Part shown: positions 52,381-60,964 of the stretch, one piece after another | Position numbering within the stretch: the stretch's first letter is position 1 | How the letters are laid out: the number at the start of each line of letters is the position of its first letter | NCBI GenBank assembly: GCA_040500365.1 | Contig: CP148031.1 | Coordinates: forward strand, 1,984,001-2,048,000 | DNA: 64,000 nucleotides | Origin: Dehalobacter alkaniphilus | GTDB lineage: Bacteria > Bacillota > Desulfitobacteriia > Desulfitobacteriales > Syntrophobotulaceae | Direction: 5' to 3' | Made by a program: the position numbers and the translations under genes | Notes under the pieces: generated by a model | Seen by the model: only the letters and a program-made list of their open reading frames with translations | Told to the model about the DNA's origin: nothing | Databases searched by the model: none

Positions 52381-53104
52381 ATGCCTACTTCAGCAACTAT
52401 GTCAAGTGCCTCGACAGTCTATCATGGACCCAATTCCAGCAACTATGCCACTGTCGGCAGCGTAAGTTTGAACGAGTCCGTCCAAGTCTATGCTATGGAG
52501 AAAAATTGGTTCTTTATTGAGTATTCTACAGGTGCCACTACAAAGAAAAGAGGCTATGTTACGTACAGCAAGATCAACAATGCAGCGACGGTCGCAGCCA
52601 GCGTCCCTACTCGGTCCTTTACCGGCTATGCTGATGTCTCGATTCAGAATATTACGGTATGTACAGGCCCGGAAACATCAACTACTTATCCATCTCCTGG
52701 TACGGTTTACGCTACGGAAGGCTTCACGCGTTTTAACGAAACCAGCGGAGGCTATACCTATATTGAATACAGCACATCGTTGGGAACCAAACGGGGATAT
52801 GCCCTGACCAGCCAGCTTGCAGGCAGAAACAGGGGCGTGCTGTCAGACGTCACAGCAGCATCACCTACAGTTTATACCGGCCCGCGCAGCGACTACGTTA
52901 CCGGAGGAAGTTGTTTACCTGGGAGAATACGTGGTTATCCAGGAAAAGGACTCCTCTTCCTGGTACTACATTGAATTTAACTCAACCTCCGGCAGAAAAC
53001 GCGGTTATGTCAACCAAAGCTTCATAACGCCATATTCTTCGACCAGCGGAATTGGGGCGCTGAAAACCGTCCAAAAAGATAACTTTCTGAAATCCTTCAA
53101 ATAA
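52381..53104 (+). pseudogene. Short SH3-like repeat protein, frameshifted
   Basis: The first frame (to 52974) has two SH3-like repeats (STVYHGPNSSNYATVGSV ... FFIEYS, KKRGYV; then YTYIEYSTSLGTKRGYAL) and starts a third (PTVYTGPRSDYV). At about 52905 the repeat continues only in the next frame (YLGEYVVIQEKDSSSWYYIE, GRKRGYVN) to the stop at 53104. One indel therefore breaks the third repeat. There is no M14 domain. GGAGAG precedes the ATG. It is a truncated paralogue of the 47288 gene; if the indel were corrected it would be about 240 residues. Confidence 0.75.
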
Positions 53105-53220
53105 TTTAAATTTAACTAAATTAGCTGGCACTCATTGATCACGTCCCGGCCAGTTTTTTCTTTCGCTGTTTCATATTGACTTGTAAATAACGTTACATAC
53201 GTATACGTTCAAATCGAAAT

Positions 53221-53829
53221 TTATAGTTCGATAACCCTTCGCGCTTTATCTTTAATTTTTTGATCATGTGTCACGATAATGACGGTTTTCCCTTCAGCGT
53301 TCAGCGAAAGCAGAATATCCATAATAATTTGAGCGTTTTTGCCGTCCAGTGATCCTGTTGGTTCGTCAGCTAAAATGATGTCGCATTTTTTAAGAAATAA
53401 ACGGGCCAACGCCACGCGCTGCTGCTCTCCGCCGGACAGTGTATAAACCTTACTATTCAGTTTACTTTCTAGCCCGACTCTTTCCAGCACTTCTTCAATC
53501 TTATAATTCGTGCGGCTGTCCCGCCTGATCAACTCAAGGTTCTGTTCAACTGTTTTACTCTCGATCAGCGCAAAATTTTGAAAGAGAAAACCGACGACAG
53601 AGCGGAAATATGCCAATTTTTGCTTATTCGTCGTGTACTCCATTCCGTTAATTCTCAAACTTCCGGCGTCAATGGGCTCTATTAAGCCAATAATGTTTAA
53701 TAATGTGGTCTTTCCCGTTCCGCTGGCACCGGAAAAGCAGACGAATTCCTGATCCTTGATGAGAAAATTATAGTCTTGAAATAGAGTCAGATCCTCAAAC
53801 TTTTTGGTGATATTAATTCCTTCAATCAT
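53221..53829 (-). CDS. ABC transporter ATPase, lactococcin 972 export group
   Basis: 202 residues, a single nucleotide-binding domain: Walker A GASGTGKTT, Q-loop FLFQNFALIE, signature LSGGEQQRVALARL, Walker B IILADEPTGSLDG and the H-loop IVTHD. It resembles LolD/MacB-type ATPases paired with FtsX-like permeases, and specifically the group linked to lactococcin 972 bacteriocins. It overlaps the permease gene upstream by four bases. It powers export, or immunity-linked extraction, at the membrane. Confidence 0.9.
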   Translation of the reverse strand: MIEGINITKKFEDLTLFQDYNFLIKDQEFVCFSGASGTGKTTLLNIIGLIEPIDAGSLRINGMEYTTNKQKLAYFRSVVGFLFQNFALIESKTVEQNLELIRRDSRTNYKIEEVLERVGLESKLNSKVYTLSGGEQQRVALARLFLKKCDIILADEPTGSLDGKNAQIIMDILLSLNAEGKTVIIVTHDQKIKDKARRVIEL

Positions 53830-55808
53830 AATACCCTTCCTTTTAGAATGGCAGGTACATTGGCTTTTTCCACTGTACTTGCCTTCTTAGCAATAAATAT
53901 TAACTCAACCGCCAGCAAAATGAGCCCTCCCCAGATGAGATCGGCACCTTCGGCAATCCCTAAAAGCTCTCTAAATAAAAACGCCAGGATGATGCTCACC
54001 AGAAAAACGACTAACGTGATAAGTATCAACCTCTTATTTCTGGCAAAGAGTGAGTATCCAAGTACTTTTTTCAGCGCCAGTTCCATTGCGTTGAACTGAT
54101 ACTCCAGTTTGATAATAAAACTGATCAGCGCGATTTCCAGAGCCAGCAAAAAGATCGATAAAATAACGACTAATTTCACATTGCGTAAGATAATCGCCCA
54201 ATTGTGTTCATAGATATCCAGGGCATTGGATTTGACCCTGATTTGATCAGACAGCTGATACTCCGCGATGAACTGATTGAAGTCCTGTTCGGGGATATTG
54301 TACATCGTATCATAGGCATAGTACATATCGTTACCTGCCTGATATTCATCAATTTTTTGAAGCGTATTATTGAAAATTATGATCGGGTTCGCCATTGGTC
54401 GGCTTACGTACTTGTTCGGCTGATTATGAATGCCCACAAAACTCATGTCGCCGTCATATACTTTGGTTTTAACGCTTGAAAGAATTTTTTCTCCAAAAAA
54501 AGCAGTGATCATTTCTTTCGCAATAAGACATTCCTGAGAATCCTCCGATATGCCGGACGGGATCAGGATATAATAATCGTCGTCGGCGCTTTTGACCGTC
54601 GCTGTCAAGGCATTGCTTACTCTTGATATTTCTTCAAAGGCGTTTCTATTGATTAAGATAACAGGGTACGGGCTGCTGAAATTAGCTGTCAAATCGTTGT
54701 ATTGCAAGGAATATTTTTGAAACCGTTTATAGAATTCTTGATTCATCATGCTTTCATCTGATATTGTTTTACCTAAGTGATTATTCACCCTGTAATTCAA
54801 TTGATAGTAACTATAATCCTTATGTTCGGAGAAAAAATCATGCTGCTTATACATCAGATACCCTTGAGCTAGGATGGAGAAATTGCTGGACAAGACAATG
54901 AGGGTGAGTATGGTGGTTATGGTTTTCAGGATATAGTTGGCTGTAAGCAGTCCGCCGCCGGAGCGTCTGACGGCGATATCTTTTTTAAAGTTAACGCGCA
55001 AAATTGCCGCATTGATCAGGGTATTCACAATTATTAACACCAGAAAGGACAGGGCAAGGGCTTTAATTTTAAAAAGTACATTGGAATTGGATAATAGGCT
55101 TAATATGAACGGCAAGCTAAGGAAGGCACTGACCAGGATACCGATATCAGCCAAAGCATTTTTGCCAAAAACAGTTCGGACATCCTCCCCAAGGGTTATC
55201 CGCACCGTGATCTCCTTCTTCAGGCTGATGATTTCATAAATCGTCAGCAGCAAGATCAAGCCAAAAACGATAGACCAAACCGCCAATAGATTCAGCCAAG
55301 TCTCTTTATCGGAACTGAACAATTTAGGGAGTCCGCCTCCGTATTTACCTACCAGGCTCGCTTTAAATAAGCGCATGGCTATCAGTTGGGATTGATCGCC
55401 GATGTAATAACAATCTTTGAACTTTTCCATCGTCTTAATCTTACTGAAATCCGCATATCTAACTTGTGTTTCTCCCATAAAAAGGCTGTTATGCTTTCCT
55501 TCAAGAATACCTTTGATTTGTAATGTTTTCAAAGCGTTGGGCGTGCCGAATACCGTGATCTCTTTTGCGTAGGCCGAGATAATCGTACTGTCCACAAAGA
55601 AGAAATCGACATCATACTCCTTTCCTGCATCGAGAAAATCCTGGATGACTTCTTTTTCCCCGATAGCAGCTTCTCGATTCACAAAATCAAATCCCGACTG
55701 GTAATAGGATTCTTGAAAGCCGTCCAGATAAAGAATGAACAATTCCCCATTAAAAATAAAGCCTATAGTGATTAACAAGTATATGACGATCACTTTTATT
55801 TTCTTCAT
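53826..55808 (-). CDS. DUF1430 bacteriocin-associated integral membrane protein
   Basis: 660 residues. One N-terminal helix and a large outer domain, then helices near 175-200, 220-240, 250-275 and 290-310, a second outer domain, and three helices at the C-terminus (about 530-650): the duplicated FtsX/MacB-like layout of DUF1430 proteins. In known loci such a protein is encoded with a lactococcin 972-type bacteriocin and an ABC ATPase, exactly the neighbours here. Either export or self-protection has been proposed for the pair. Confidence 0.82.
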   Translation of the reverse strand: MKKIKVIVIYLLITIGFIFNGELFILYLDGFQESYYQSGFDFVNREAAIGEKEVIQDFLDAGKEYDVDFFFVDSTIISAYAKEITVFGTPNALKTLQIKGILEGKHNSLFMGETQVRYADFSKIKTMEKFKDCYYIGDQSQLIAMRLFKASLVGKYGGGLPKLFSSDKETWLNLLAVWSIVFGLILLLTIYEIISLKKEITVRITLGEDVRTVFGKNALADIGILVSAFLSLPFILSLLSNSNVLFKIKALALSFLVLIIVNTLINAAILRVNFKKDIAVRRSGGGLLTANYILKTITTILTLIVLSSNFSILAQGYLMYKQHDFFSEHKDYSYYQLNYRVNNHLGKTISDESMMNQEFYKRFQKYSLQYNDLTANFSSPYPVILINRNAFEEISRVSNALTATVKSADDDYYILIPSGISEDSQECLIAKEMITAFFGEKILSSVKTKVYDGDMSFVGIHNQPNKYVSRPMANPIIIFNNTLQKIDEYQAGNDMYYAYDTMYNIPEQDFNQFIAEYQLSDQIRVKSNALDIYEHNWAIILRNVKLVVILSIFLLALEIALISFIIKLEYQFNAMELALKKVLGYSLFARNKRLILITLVVFLVSIILAFLFRELLGIAEGADLIWGGLILLAVELIFIAKKASTVEKANVPAILKGRVL

Positions 55809-55974
55809 AATACAGAAAACCCTTCTCTATTAATTGTGGCAAATACGGGGCTAAAGAATGCCTCCATATCGTCATATCGTAACCAAACCTTTAAACTCAC
55901 TTATATTATATCGAAAGTACATGAGCTTTCAATCTGATTGAATTGAAAGCTCATGTATTATTCAAATATTAAGC

Positions 55975-56355
55975 TTATTGTGCAATACTATAATAATTCA
56001 CTGTGGTTCCGGAATGTTGTACTTCAAGATTCGAGTCTTCTCTTGCAACTACCATGGGTCCATTATGAGTCCCACTTCCGTTTTTAATTCTAGCGCAATG
56101 TATGCTTCCATCACTATAAGAATACGCAACATCTTCATTAATCAAGAAAGTATTAAATCCATAATCCAGTCTTTCCGTAGATCCTAAATAGGACTTTGTT
56201 GCATAATCCGTCCAAGCAGTAATGAAATAACTTGATCCTGATCTACTCGCATTTACAAGAGTCGATTCTGCATATGATGCAACAGGAAGTGCAAGGGATA
56301 AACACAGAGATAAAGCAAGTAATACGGTTAATTTTTTTCTACTTTTTGTTTTCAT
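55975..56355 (-). CDS. Candidate lactococcin 972-type secreted bacteriocin
   Basis: 126 residues. Signal peptide KKLTVLLALSLCLSLALP with cleavage after SYA (about residue 29). The mature part, about 97 residues, has ERLDYGFN, AYSYSDGSIHCARIKNGSG, GPMVVAREDSN and a C-terminal NYYSIA, an order of motifs like that of lactococcin 972 (Tyr/Ser-rich start, NG turn, a VWA-like strand and a YY ending), though identity is low. It lies first in the row peptide, DUF1430 permease, ATPase. Its ATG overlaps the stop of a 28-codon ORF upstream. Bacteriocin activity is inference from context. Confidence 0.6.
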   Translation of the reverse strand: MKTKSRKKLTVLLALSLCLSLALPVASYAESTLVNASRSGSSYFITAWTDYATKSYLGSTERLDYGFNTFLINEDVAYSYSDGSIHCARIKNGSGTHNGPMVVAREDSNLEVQHSGTTVNYYSIAQ

Positions 56356-56438
56356 GTGAACACCAATCCTTTCATCCTCTTTTTATAGTATCTGATGAGA
56401 GATCCTTTTAACGTAGACGGAGATCTTATATGGGCCAT
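56352..56438 (-). CDS. 28-residue cationic ORF coupled to the bacteriocin gene
   Basis: ATG at 56438 with GGGAGGTGG (56454-56446) at 7-base spacing. The product is rich in Arg and Lys (IRSPSTLKGSLIRYYKKRMK) with a short hydrophobic end. Its TGA overlaps the next ATG (ATGA), the pattern of translational coupling. It may be a leader peptide whose translation opens the bacteriocin start, or a small peptide in its own right. Confidence 0.5.
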   Translation of the reverse strand: MAHIRSPSTLKGSLIRYYKKRMKGLVFT

Positions 56439-56478
56439 AGCCTGTCCACCTCCCTTTGTGACATAAACCTTTGGGAAG

Positions 56479-56568
56479 TAACATTAATCTCATAATTTCA
56501 GAGTTAATTTCTAAACAGGTCTTTTTTTCACTTTAATTGGCTTGCATTTTGATTTGAGATTAATGTTA
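56479..56568. repeat. 14-bp inverted repeat in the bacteriocin promoter region
   Basis: TAACATTAATCTCA (56479-56492) and TGAGATTAATGTTA (56555-56568) are exact complements separated by 62 bases, between the orphan response regulator and the bacteriocin-like operon. The spacing suits two dimer sites with DNA looping better than a hairpin. A smaller TTAC/GTAA dyad lies just beyond. Confidence 0.55.
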
Positions 56569-56661
56569 TTACAATTTACATTTTGTAATAATTTCCACAT
56601 AATGTAAACCGTATTTACTACAGGTAATCCTTAACAAAACTCTATTTCAGATTGCCGAATA

Positions 56662-57360
56662 TTACATTATTCCACGCCTTATTTCTTTATAATTCAATAC
56701 TGCTTCCAACCGAGATTTAACTCCAAGCATTTCCAAAATGTTGCTAACATGATACTCCACCGTACGTTTAGAAATTCCCAAACTTGCGGCAATTTCCTTA
56801 TTTCTTAAACCTTTTGTAATTAGAACGAGGATTTCAGATTCCCTCTCTGTCAGAACTTCTTGCCAATCCTTCACATTTAAAGAAGCATCATGAAACAAAA
56901 ATGGATCGGGATCATTCATTCTACTCCGTAAATGTGCAGCAATTGGTTTTAAATAAACCGAAAGGTTTTGGGATTGATACACCTCTCCCTTAATTGCTTT
57001 TCTGATGGCTGTAACTATTTCGTTTTTTGTACAGTCTTTTAAGAGAAATCCTGCTAACCCTTGAACAAAAGATACTTCTATAAATTCCTCTGGGCTTTGT
57101 CCGGTAAGGATAATAATCTTTGTGTCAGGAAATTCTTTATTAATCCCGTCCATTATGTCGACACTGCAAACATCTGACAAATTGATATCCAACAACACAA
57201 CATCCGGATAAGCTTTTTTTGCTATTTTAAGACAATCCGCTGTATTTAGTGCGATACCCACAACTTCAATATCTGATTCCTGCAATAATAGCGAGGCCAT
57301 CCGTTCAGCAAAAAGTGTCTGCCCATCTGCAATCAAAACCTTGATTTTGGGACGTTTCAC
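56662..57360 (-). CDS. NarL/LuxR-family response regulator, orphan
   Basis: 232 residues. N-terminal receiver with VLIADGQTLF, the phosphoacceptor Asp in VVLLDINLSD, and the KD pair in FLLKDCTKNE. C-terminal LuxR HTH: LTERESEILVLITKGLRNKE and RTVEYHVSNILEMLGV. No histidine kinase is encoded nearby. GTG start at 57360 with AGGAGG. Its promoter (57442-57467) belongs to the island set. It points toward the bacteriocin-like operon and is its likely regulator. Confidence 0.9.
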   Translation of the reverse strand: MKRPKIKVLIADGQTLFAERMASLLLQESDIEVVGIALNTADCLKIAKKAYPDVVLLDINLSDVCSVDIMDGINKEFPDTKIIILTGQSPEEFIEVSFVQGLAGFLLKDCTKNEIVTAIRKAIKGEVYQSQNLSVYLKPIAAHLRSRMNDPDPFLFHDASLNVKDWQEVLTERESEILVLITKGLRNKEIAASLGISKRTVEYHVSNILEMLGVKSRLEAVLNYKEIRRGIM

Positions 57361-57764
57361 TATTGTATCCTCCTAAAGAACCGTAAATAAACTCAAAAAA
57401 TAATGTATTAGAATTGTGTTTTTTATTCACTTTATTTAATAGACAAGCTAAGGCAACTTTTGCAACACTTTCTGTAGAATAAATATCCCCATTCGTCAAT
57501 AATTACTTACTGCGCTTTCTCTGTAAAATCCAAAATTTGTTGTAATCATTTTACAAATATGGTCTTTAATAATGTAAAAAAGATGACTCCTGAATTCAGA
57601 AATCATCTGATGATTGACTGATTGTTACTTTCCGGCCTGTTAATTCAGTTGTCGTTGGTATAATGCCTACAGTTACTCAACATCCTTTTGATTCCGGTCA
57701 GTATAACCGGTTGCGTTCCGGCGAGAACGGGGTTTGAGGCAGCACTCACACACTTCACACGTAG
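57361..57764. other. Intergenic region with promoter g and an inverted repeat
   Basis: Holds island promoter copy g. AGATGA (57581-57586) pairs with TCATCT (57603-57608) around the palindrome CTGAATTCAG. A short CCGGT/ACCGG dyad lies near 57694. Nothing else recognised. Confidence 0.4.
57442..57467 (-). promoter_or_regulatory. Island promoter, copy g
   Basis: TGTTGC (57467-57462), 17 bases, GTCTAT (from 57444). It lies about 80 bases upstream of the orphan response regulator. Confidence 0.6.
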
Positions 57765-58919
57765 TTACCACTCCCCTTGCACTTCCGCATCCCGATGGTC
57801 AACACTGAAATCCGGTTTGTCAAAATAATTGTTTACCGTTCCGAAAGTAGCGTCAACATTAGCCCACCTGTCCTCTTCCGGTAGATAAACCTGATTCCAG
57901 GCATGATCGCCCCAGCTTGATCCGCTGTATCCCAGACCGGTAACCAGTCGGACCTTCAGGTCGACCGCCCGGCACATGGAGACATAGAGACACGCGTAAT
58001 CGAAACAGACACCTCTGCGGGTATTGAATGCCATGACCGAACCCGAATTCATTCCGCTTAAATCTTTACTGAGCTGAGCGGCTTTCTGCTCATCATAGGT
58101 TATATTCCGGGTGATCCATTGGTAGATGAAATAGGCTTTTTGACGGTTGTTCTGCGCATCACCTGCCACCCGGCGTGCGACGGCGTCGATTTGCGGATCT
58201 GATTGAACGGCTTCATCCAGGGTTACCCCATTAAAATAGGTAATTACCCACCCCTTACTCTTCGTGGGGTCGGAAACCGCATTTTGCCTGAAATAGTCAT
58301 TGACCAGCACCGGTATCTTTTGTGCAAGATTGGAGTTCAGGACGGGAGAAACGGCATTTTTGTAGATAAACTGATAACCGCCCGAATCATTCATCATCCG
58401 GGTCAAAGGCTGGGAAGGAAAATAATAGGCATAGAAATTCAGTAGCAGCACGGAAATAAAGACCATTACGGCAGCCCGGGGTAGCTGGACCAAAGCCCCA
58501 ATTATACGTCTCAACCCGCTGCCGGCGAGAATTAACAGCTTATACAAACCATTAGCCAGAGGACTTAATACAGCATTATAAACCGGACGGGTAATAAATC
58601 CGATCAGACCGCTGAGCAGCGAAGCGATCAGCGGGACGGCGACCATGTATATCAGTACATCCTTACCGGCCAGCAGTACCCGGATCTGATCGGGAATCTC
58701 ATGATAGATCCGGGTAAATATGCCGTAATTATGCTGGAAGAAAATCCCCCGGGTCAGATAAATCGCAAGAAAAAGCACCAATATAAACGCTAAGCCATCG
58801 CCCAATGACCGTAAGGATAATTGGATTTTTTTACGGGAAAATTCCGTAAAAGCCCCTATGAGTATGGGCAGCGCAAATATTGCAATCAAAATCAGTGTCA
58901 GAAAGTCTGCGTTAAACAT
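57765..58919 (-). CDS. Transglutaminase-domain membrane protein
   Basis: 384 residues. Three or four membrane helices in the first 170 residues are followed by an extracellular transglutaminase-like domain: the catalytic Cys in RRGVCFDYACL, the His in WGDHAWNQVYL and the Asp in WANVDATFG. Such proteins act as peptidases or cross-linking enzymes at the cell surface. AAGGAG is eight bases before the ATG at 58919; the ATG six codons earlier lies in front of that site. Confidence 0.85.
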   Translation of the reverse strand: MFNADFLTLILIAIFALPILIGAFTEFSRKKIQLSLRSLGDGLAFILVLFLAIYLTRGIFFQHNYGIFTRIYHEIPDQIRVLLAGKDVLIYMVAVPLIASLLSGLIGFITRPVYNAVLSPLANGLYKLLILAGSGLRRIIGALVQLPRAAVMVFISVLLLNFYAYYFPSQPLTRMMNDSGGYQFIYKNAVSPVLNSNLAQKIPVLVNDYFRQNAVSDPTKSKGWVITYFNGVTLDEAVQSDPQIDAVARRVAGDAQNNRQKAYFIYQWITRNITYDEQKAAQLSKDLSGMNSGSVMAFNTRRGVCFDYACLYVSMCRAVDLKVRLVTGLGYSGSSWGDHAWNQVYLPEEDRWANVDATFGTVNNYFDKPDFSVDHRDAEVQGEW

Positions 58920-59038
58920 GAAATACTCCTTCAACATTGCTTAGATTCCAAATTTTGATAAAACATTTTGCTTTCCTGCCTGGTTATATGATTATTCTTC
59001 CCATGGGCTGCATCATGTAGTCTTTTAAAAATCAGCCA

Positions 59039-59120
59039 AATTAACGGCGGCCACAAGGCCGCCGTTAATTATTATTTTACTTCAATAACCGAAGAATTTG
59101 TACGCGCATACAAATTCTTC
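59039..59120. repeat. Two tandem perfect hairpins
   Basis: Hairpin 1: AATTAACGGCGGCC (59039-59052) and GGCCGCCGTTAATT (59057-59070), loop ACAA. Hairpin 2: GAAGAATTTGTA (59091-59102) and TACAAATTCTTC (59109-59120), loop CGCGCA. Both stems are perfect. They lie about 95 bases upstream of the DUF3102 start, between divergent genes. They may be terminators, a leader RNA or protein-binding dyads. Confidence 0.6.
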
Positions 59121-59214
59121 AAATTCAGAGATTTTGCCGTATGGAAGATTCACATCAAAAGGCTTGTCAACATATCATACGGGGAAAGGGAATAACCGGG
59201 GAGGACCGTTAATC

Positions 59215-60129
59215 ATGAAGGTAAACCATATCACAGATATAAGTGTAAGAACACCGGATATTATCGCTGGTGAAATAGTGGCAATCAAAGAGCAAACAAA
59301 AAAAATCCTGCTCGTCAGCGCCGTGGAAATTGGACGTCGTCTTATGGAGGCCAAGGAAAAGATCCCTTATGGCGAATTTGTCGCATGGTTGGAGAATGCC
59401 GTGGAGTATTCGGAGAGCACGGCCTATAAACTCATGCGCATAGCTGAAGCGTACGGGCCCGATCTGTCCGGCACCGCCGACTCGGGCACCACCGCCCCCG
59501 GCGTCAGCGAGAAAATAGAGCCGTTTGCTAAGCTGGGCTATACCCAGGCGTTCCTCCTCCTGGGGATCCCGGCAGAGGAACGTGAGGAATTCATTACCCA
59601 ATTTGATCTTGAGAACATGGCCGTCCGCGAGCTGCAGCAGGCGGTCAATGACAGGAAACAGGCCCTCGCTGAGAAAGAAGCGCTGCAGAAAGACCGTGAC
59701 GCCCAAAAGAGCACCATCTCCAAATTATCCAATGAGCTTGGCCAGGCGAAAAAAGAAGCCACGGATAACCTGCAAGCCGTATGGGCCGAGCAGGGAAATG
59801 TTTTGAAGCTGCAGCGGAAGCTTGACGTACTTGAAAATGAAAATGCGACGGCCAAGCGCATCACCGAGATAGAACTTGAAAGTAAGATCTTAAAGCTCAA
59901 CCTGTCCATGACCCAGGCAGACGCCCGCTTCGTTCTGATAGCCAAAGGATTCGACGAACTGTTTATCGCTATGAGCGAAATGGCCGCAGCGGACCCGAAT
60001 GCTTTCAAGCTTTATTTAATTCATACCAACCAGTTTATATCAAAAATGTCGAAGAAGTTAAAGCGAATTGAGAAAGCTGTTCCCGCTGCTCCCGAAGTTC
60101 CGGCAACTCCTAAAGCTCCCGCCCCATGA
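59215..60129 (+). CDS. DUF3102 coiled-coil protein
   Basis: 304 residues. The N-terminal 100 residues match DUF3102 (LVSAVEIGRRLMEAKEKIPY, FVAWLENAVEYSESTAYKLM), a domain frequent on plasmids, phages and conjugative elements of Firmicutes. A central coiled coil (about 150-255) and a Pro/Ala-rich tail (EVPATPKAPAP) follow. GGGGAGGA supports the ATG at 59215; the ORF before it runs through the hairpins and is not coding. A DNA-binding or structural role is possible. Confidence 0.78.
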   Translation: MKVNHITDISVRTPDIIAGEIVAIKEQTKKILLVSAVEIGRRLMEAKEKIPYGEFVAWLENAVEYSESTAYKLMRIAEAYGPDLSGTADSGTTAPGVSEKIEPFAKLGYTQAFLLLGIPAEEREEFITQFDLENMAVRELQQAVNDRKQALAEKEALQKDRDAQKSTISKLSNELGQAKKEATDNLQAVWAEQGNVLKLQRKLDVLENENATAKRITEIELESKILKLNLSMTQADARFVLIAKGFDELFIAMSEMAAADPNAFKLYLIHTNQFISKMSKKLKRIEKAVPAAPEVPATPKAPAP

Positions 60130-60140
60130 GCGCTCTTAAG

Positions 60141-60190
60141 AAAGCTGTCGGTCGGTGGGATTGTCCCCCGATTGGCAGCTTTATTTCTTA
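60141..60190 (+). terminator. Terminator of the DUF3102 gene
   Basis: AAAGCTG (60141-60147) pairs with CAGCTTT (60176-60182), with further inner G+C pairing, then TATTTCTT. Confidence 0.6.
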
Positions 60191-60247
60191 AAACAACAGC
60201 ACACTGTTAGACGGCGATGTTTTTTATCTTGCCTAAAGAAAAATATC

Positions 60248-60964
60248 CTACTTTATTAGAAGATACATATAATAGCCAATAAATTCTCTTGTTAAGGAGT
60301 ATAAATCACGTAGTTCAAAGGTTCTTGCATGAGCAGAATAAACCTTATTAATACCAACCTTGTGCATTGCTAATGTTGTTCGGGTTATATGGTAGTACTG
60401 GGTAATAACCATTGCACTTTGAAAATTATTCCGATTCATAATAACCTTAGAATTCTTAGCGGTCATAAATGTATCAACACCATGGCTGTCTTCAATGATC
60501 ACATTTTCAGGTATTCCTGCTTTTACCAAGTAATTTTTCATTACTTTGGCTTCGTCAAACCCTTCCTTACCTGTGCCTCCACTGACAATGATATATTGAA
60601 AGTATTTGTCTTTATAGAGTTCTGCGGCTTTATCTAATCTACCCTGCAATCTTTGTGACGGAGTTCCATCCAATTCAACCTTATTTCCTAAAACGATCCC
60701 AACATCACACTGACCCAGGTTATCGGCTAATCCATCAATCGTGATCAAAATAGTATGTGACAGAAACCATAGTAGACCGGCAATTATTATTACTTTAAAA
60801 AACCTCTTCAGCATCACTTTATAGCAGCCTTCTCCCTGCCCGATTTCCAGTGCTTCTTTCAGCAACCTTGTACCGTACCCTTTATTGCGATAACCCTCGT
60901 GCGTAACGACATTTTCGATCAATCCATACGGCTTTGCTCCCCTTGTCAGATTATTAACAATCAC
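60248..60964 (-). CDS. GNAT-fragment / YdcF (DUF218) chimera
   Basis: 238 residues. Residues 1-50 are the acetyl-CoA-binding part of a GNAT acetyltransferase (VVTHEGYRNKGYGTRLLKEA) without its N-terminal strands. From residue 51 (MLKRFFKVIIIAGLLW) a membrane helix and a DUF218 domain follow: DVGIVLGNKVELDGTPS, YIIVSGGTGKEGFDE and VITQYYHITRTTLAMHK. GTG start at 60964 overlaps the upstream GNAT stop. The ATG at 60814 could start YdcF alone but has a weak ribosome site. It looks like an in-frame fusion with a decayed GNAT gene. Confidence 0.7.
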   Translation of the reverse strand: MIVNNLTRGAKPYGLIENVVTHEGYRNKGYGTRLLKEALEIGQGEGCYKVMLKRFFKVIIIAGLLWFLSHTILITIDGLADNLGQCDVGIVLGNKVELDGTPSQRLQGRLDKAAELYKDKYFQYIIVSGGTGKEGFDEAKVMKNYLVKAGIPENVIIEDSHGVDTFMTAKNSKVIMNRNNFQSAMVITQYYHITRTTLAMHKVGINKVYSAHARTFELRDLYSLTREFIGYYMYLLIK

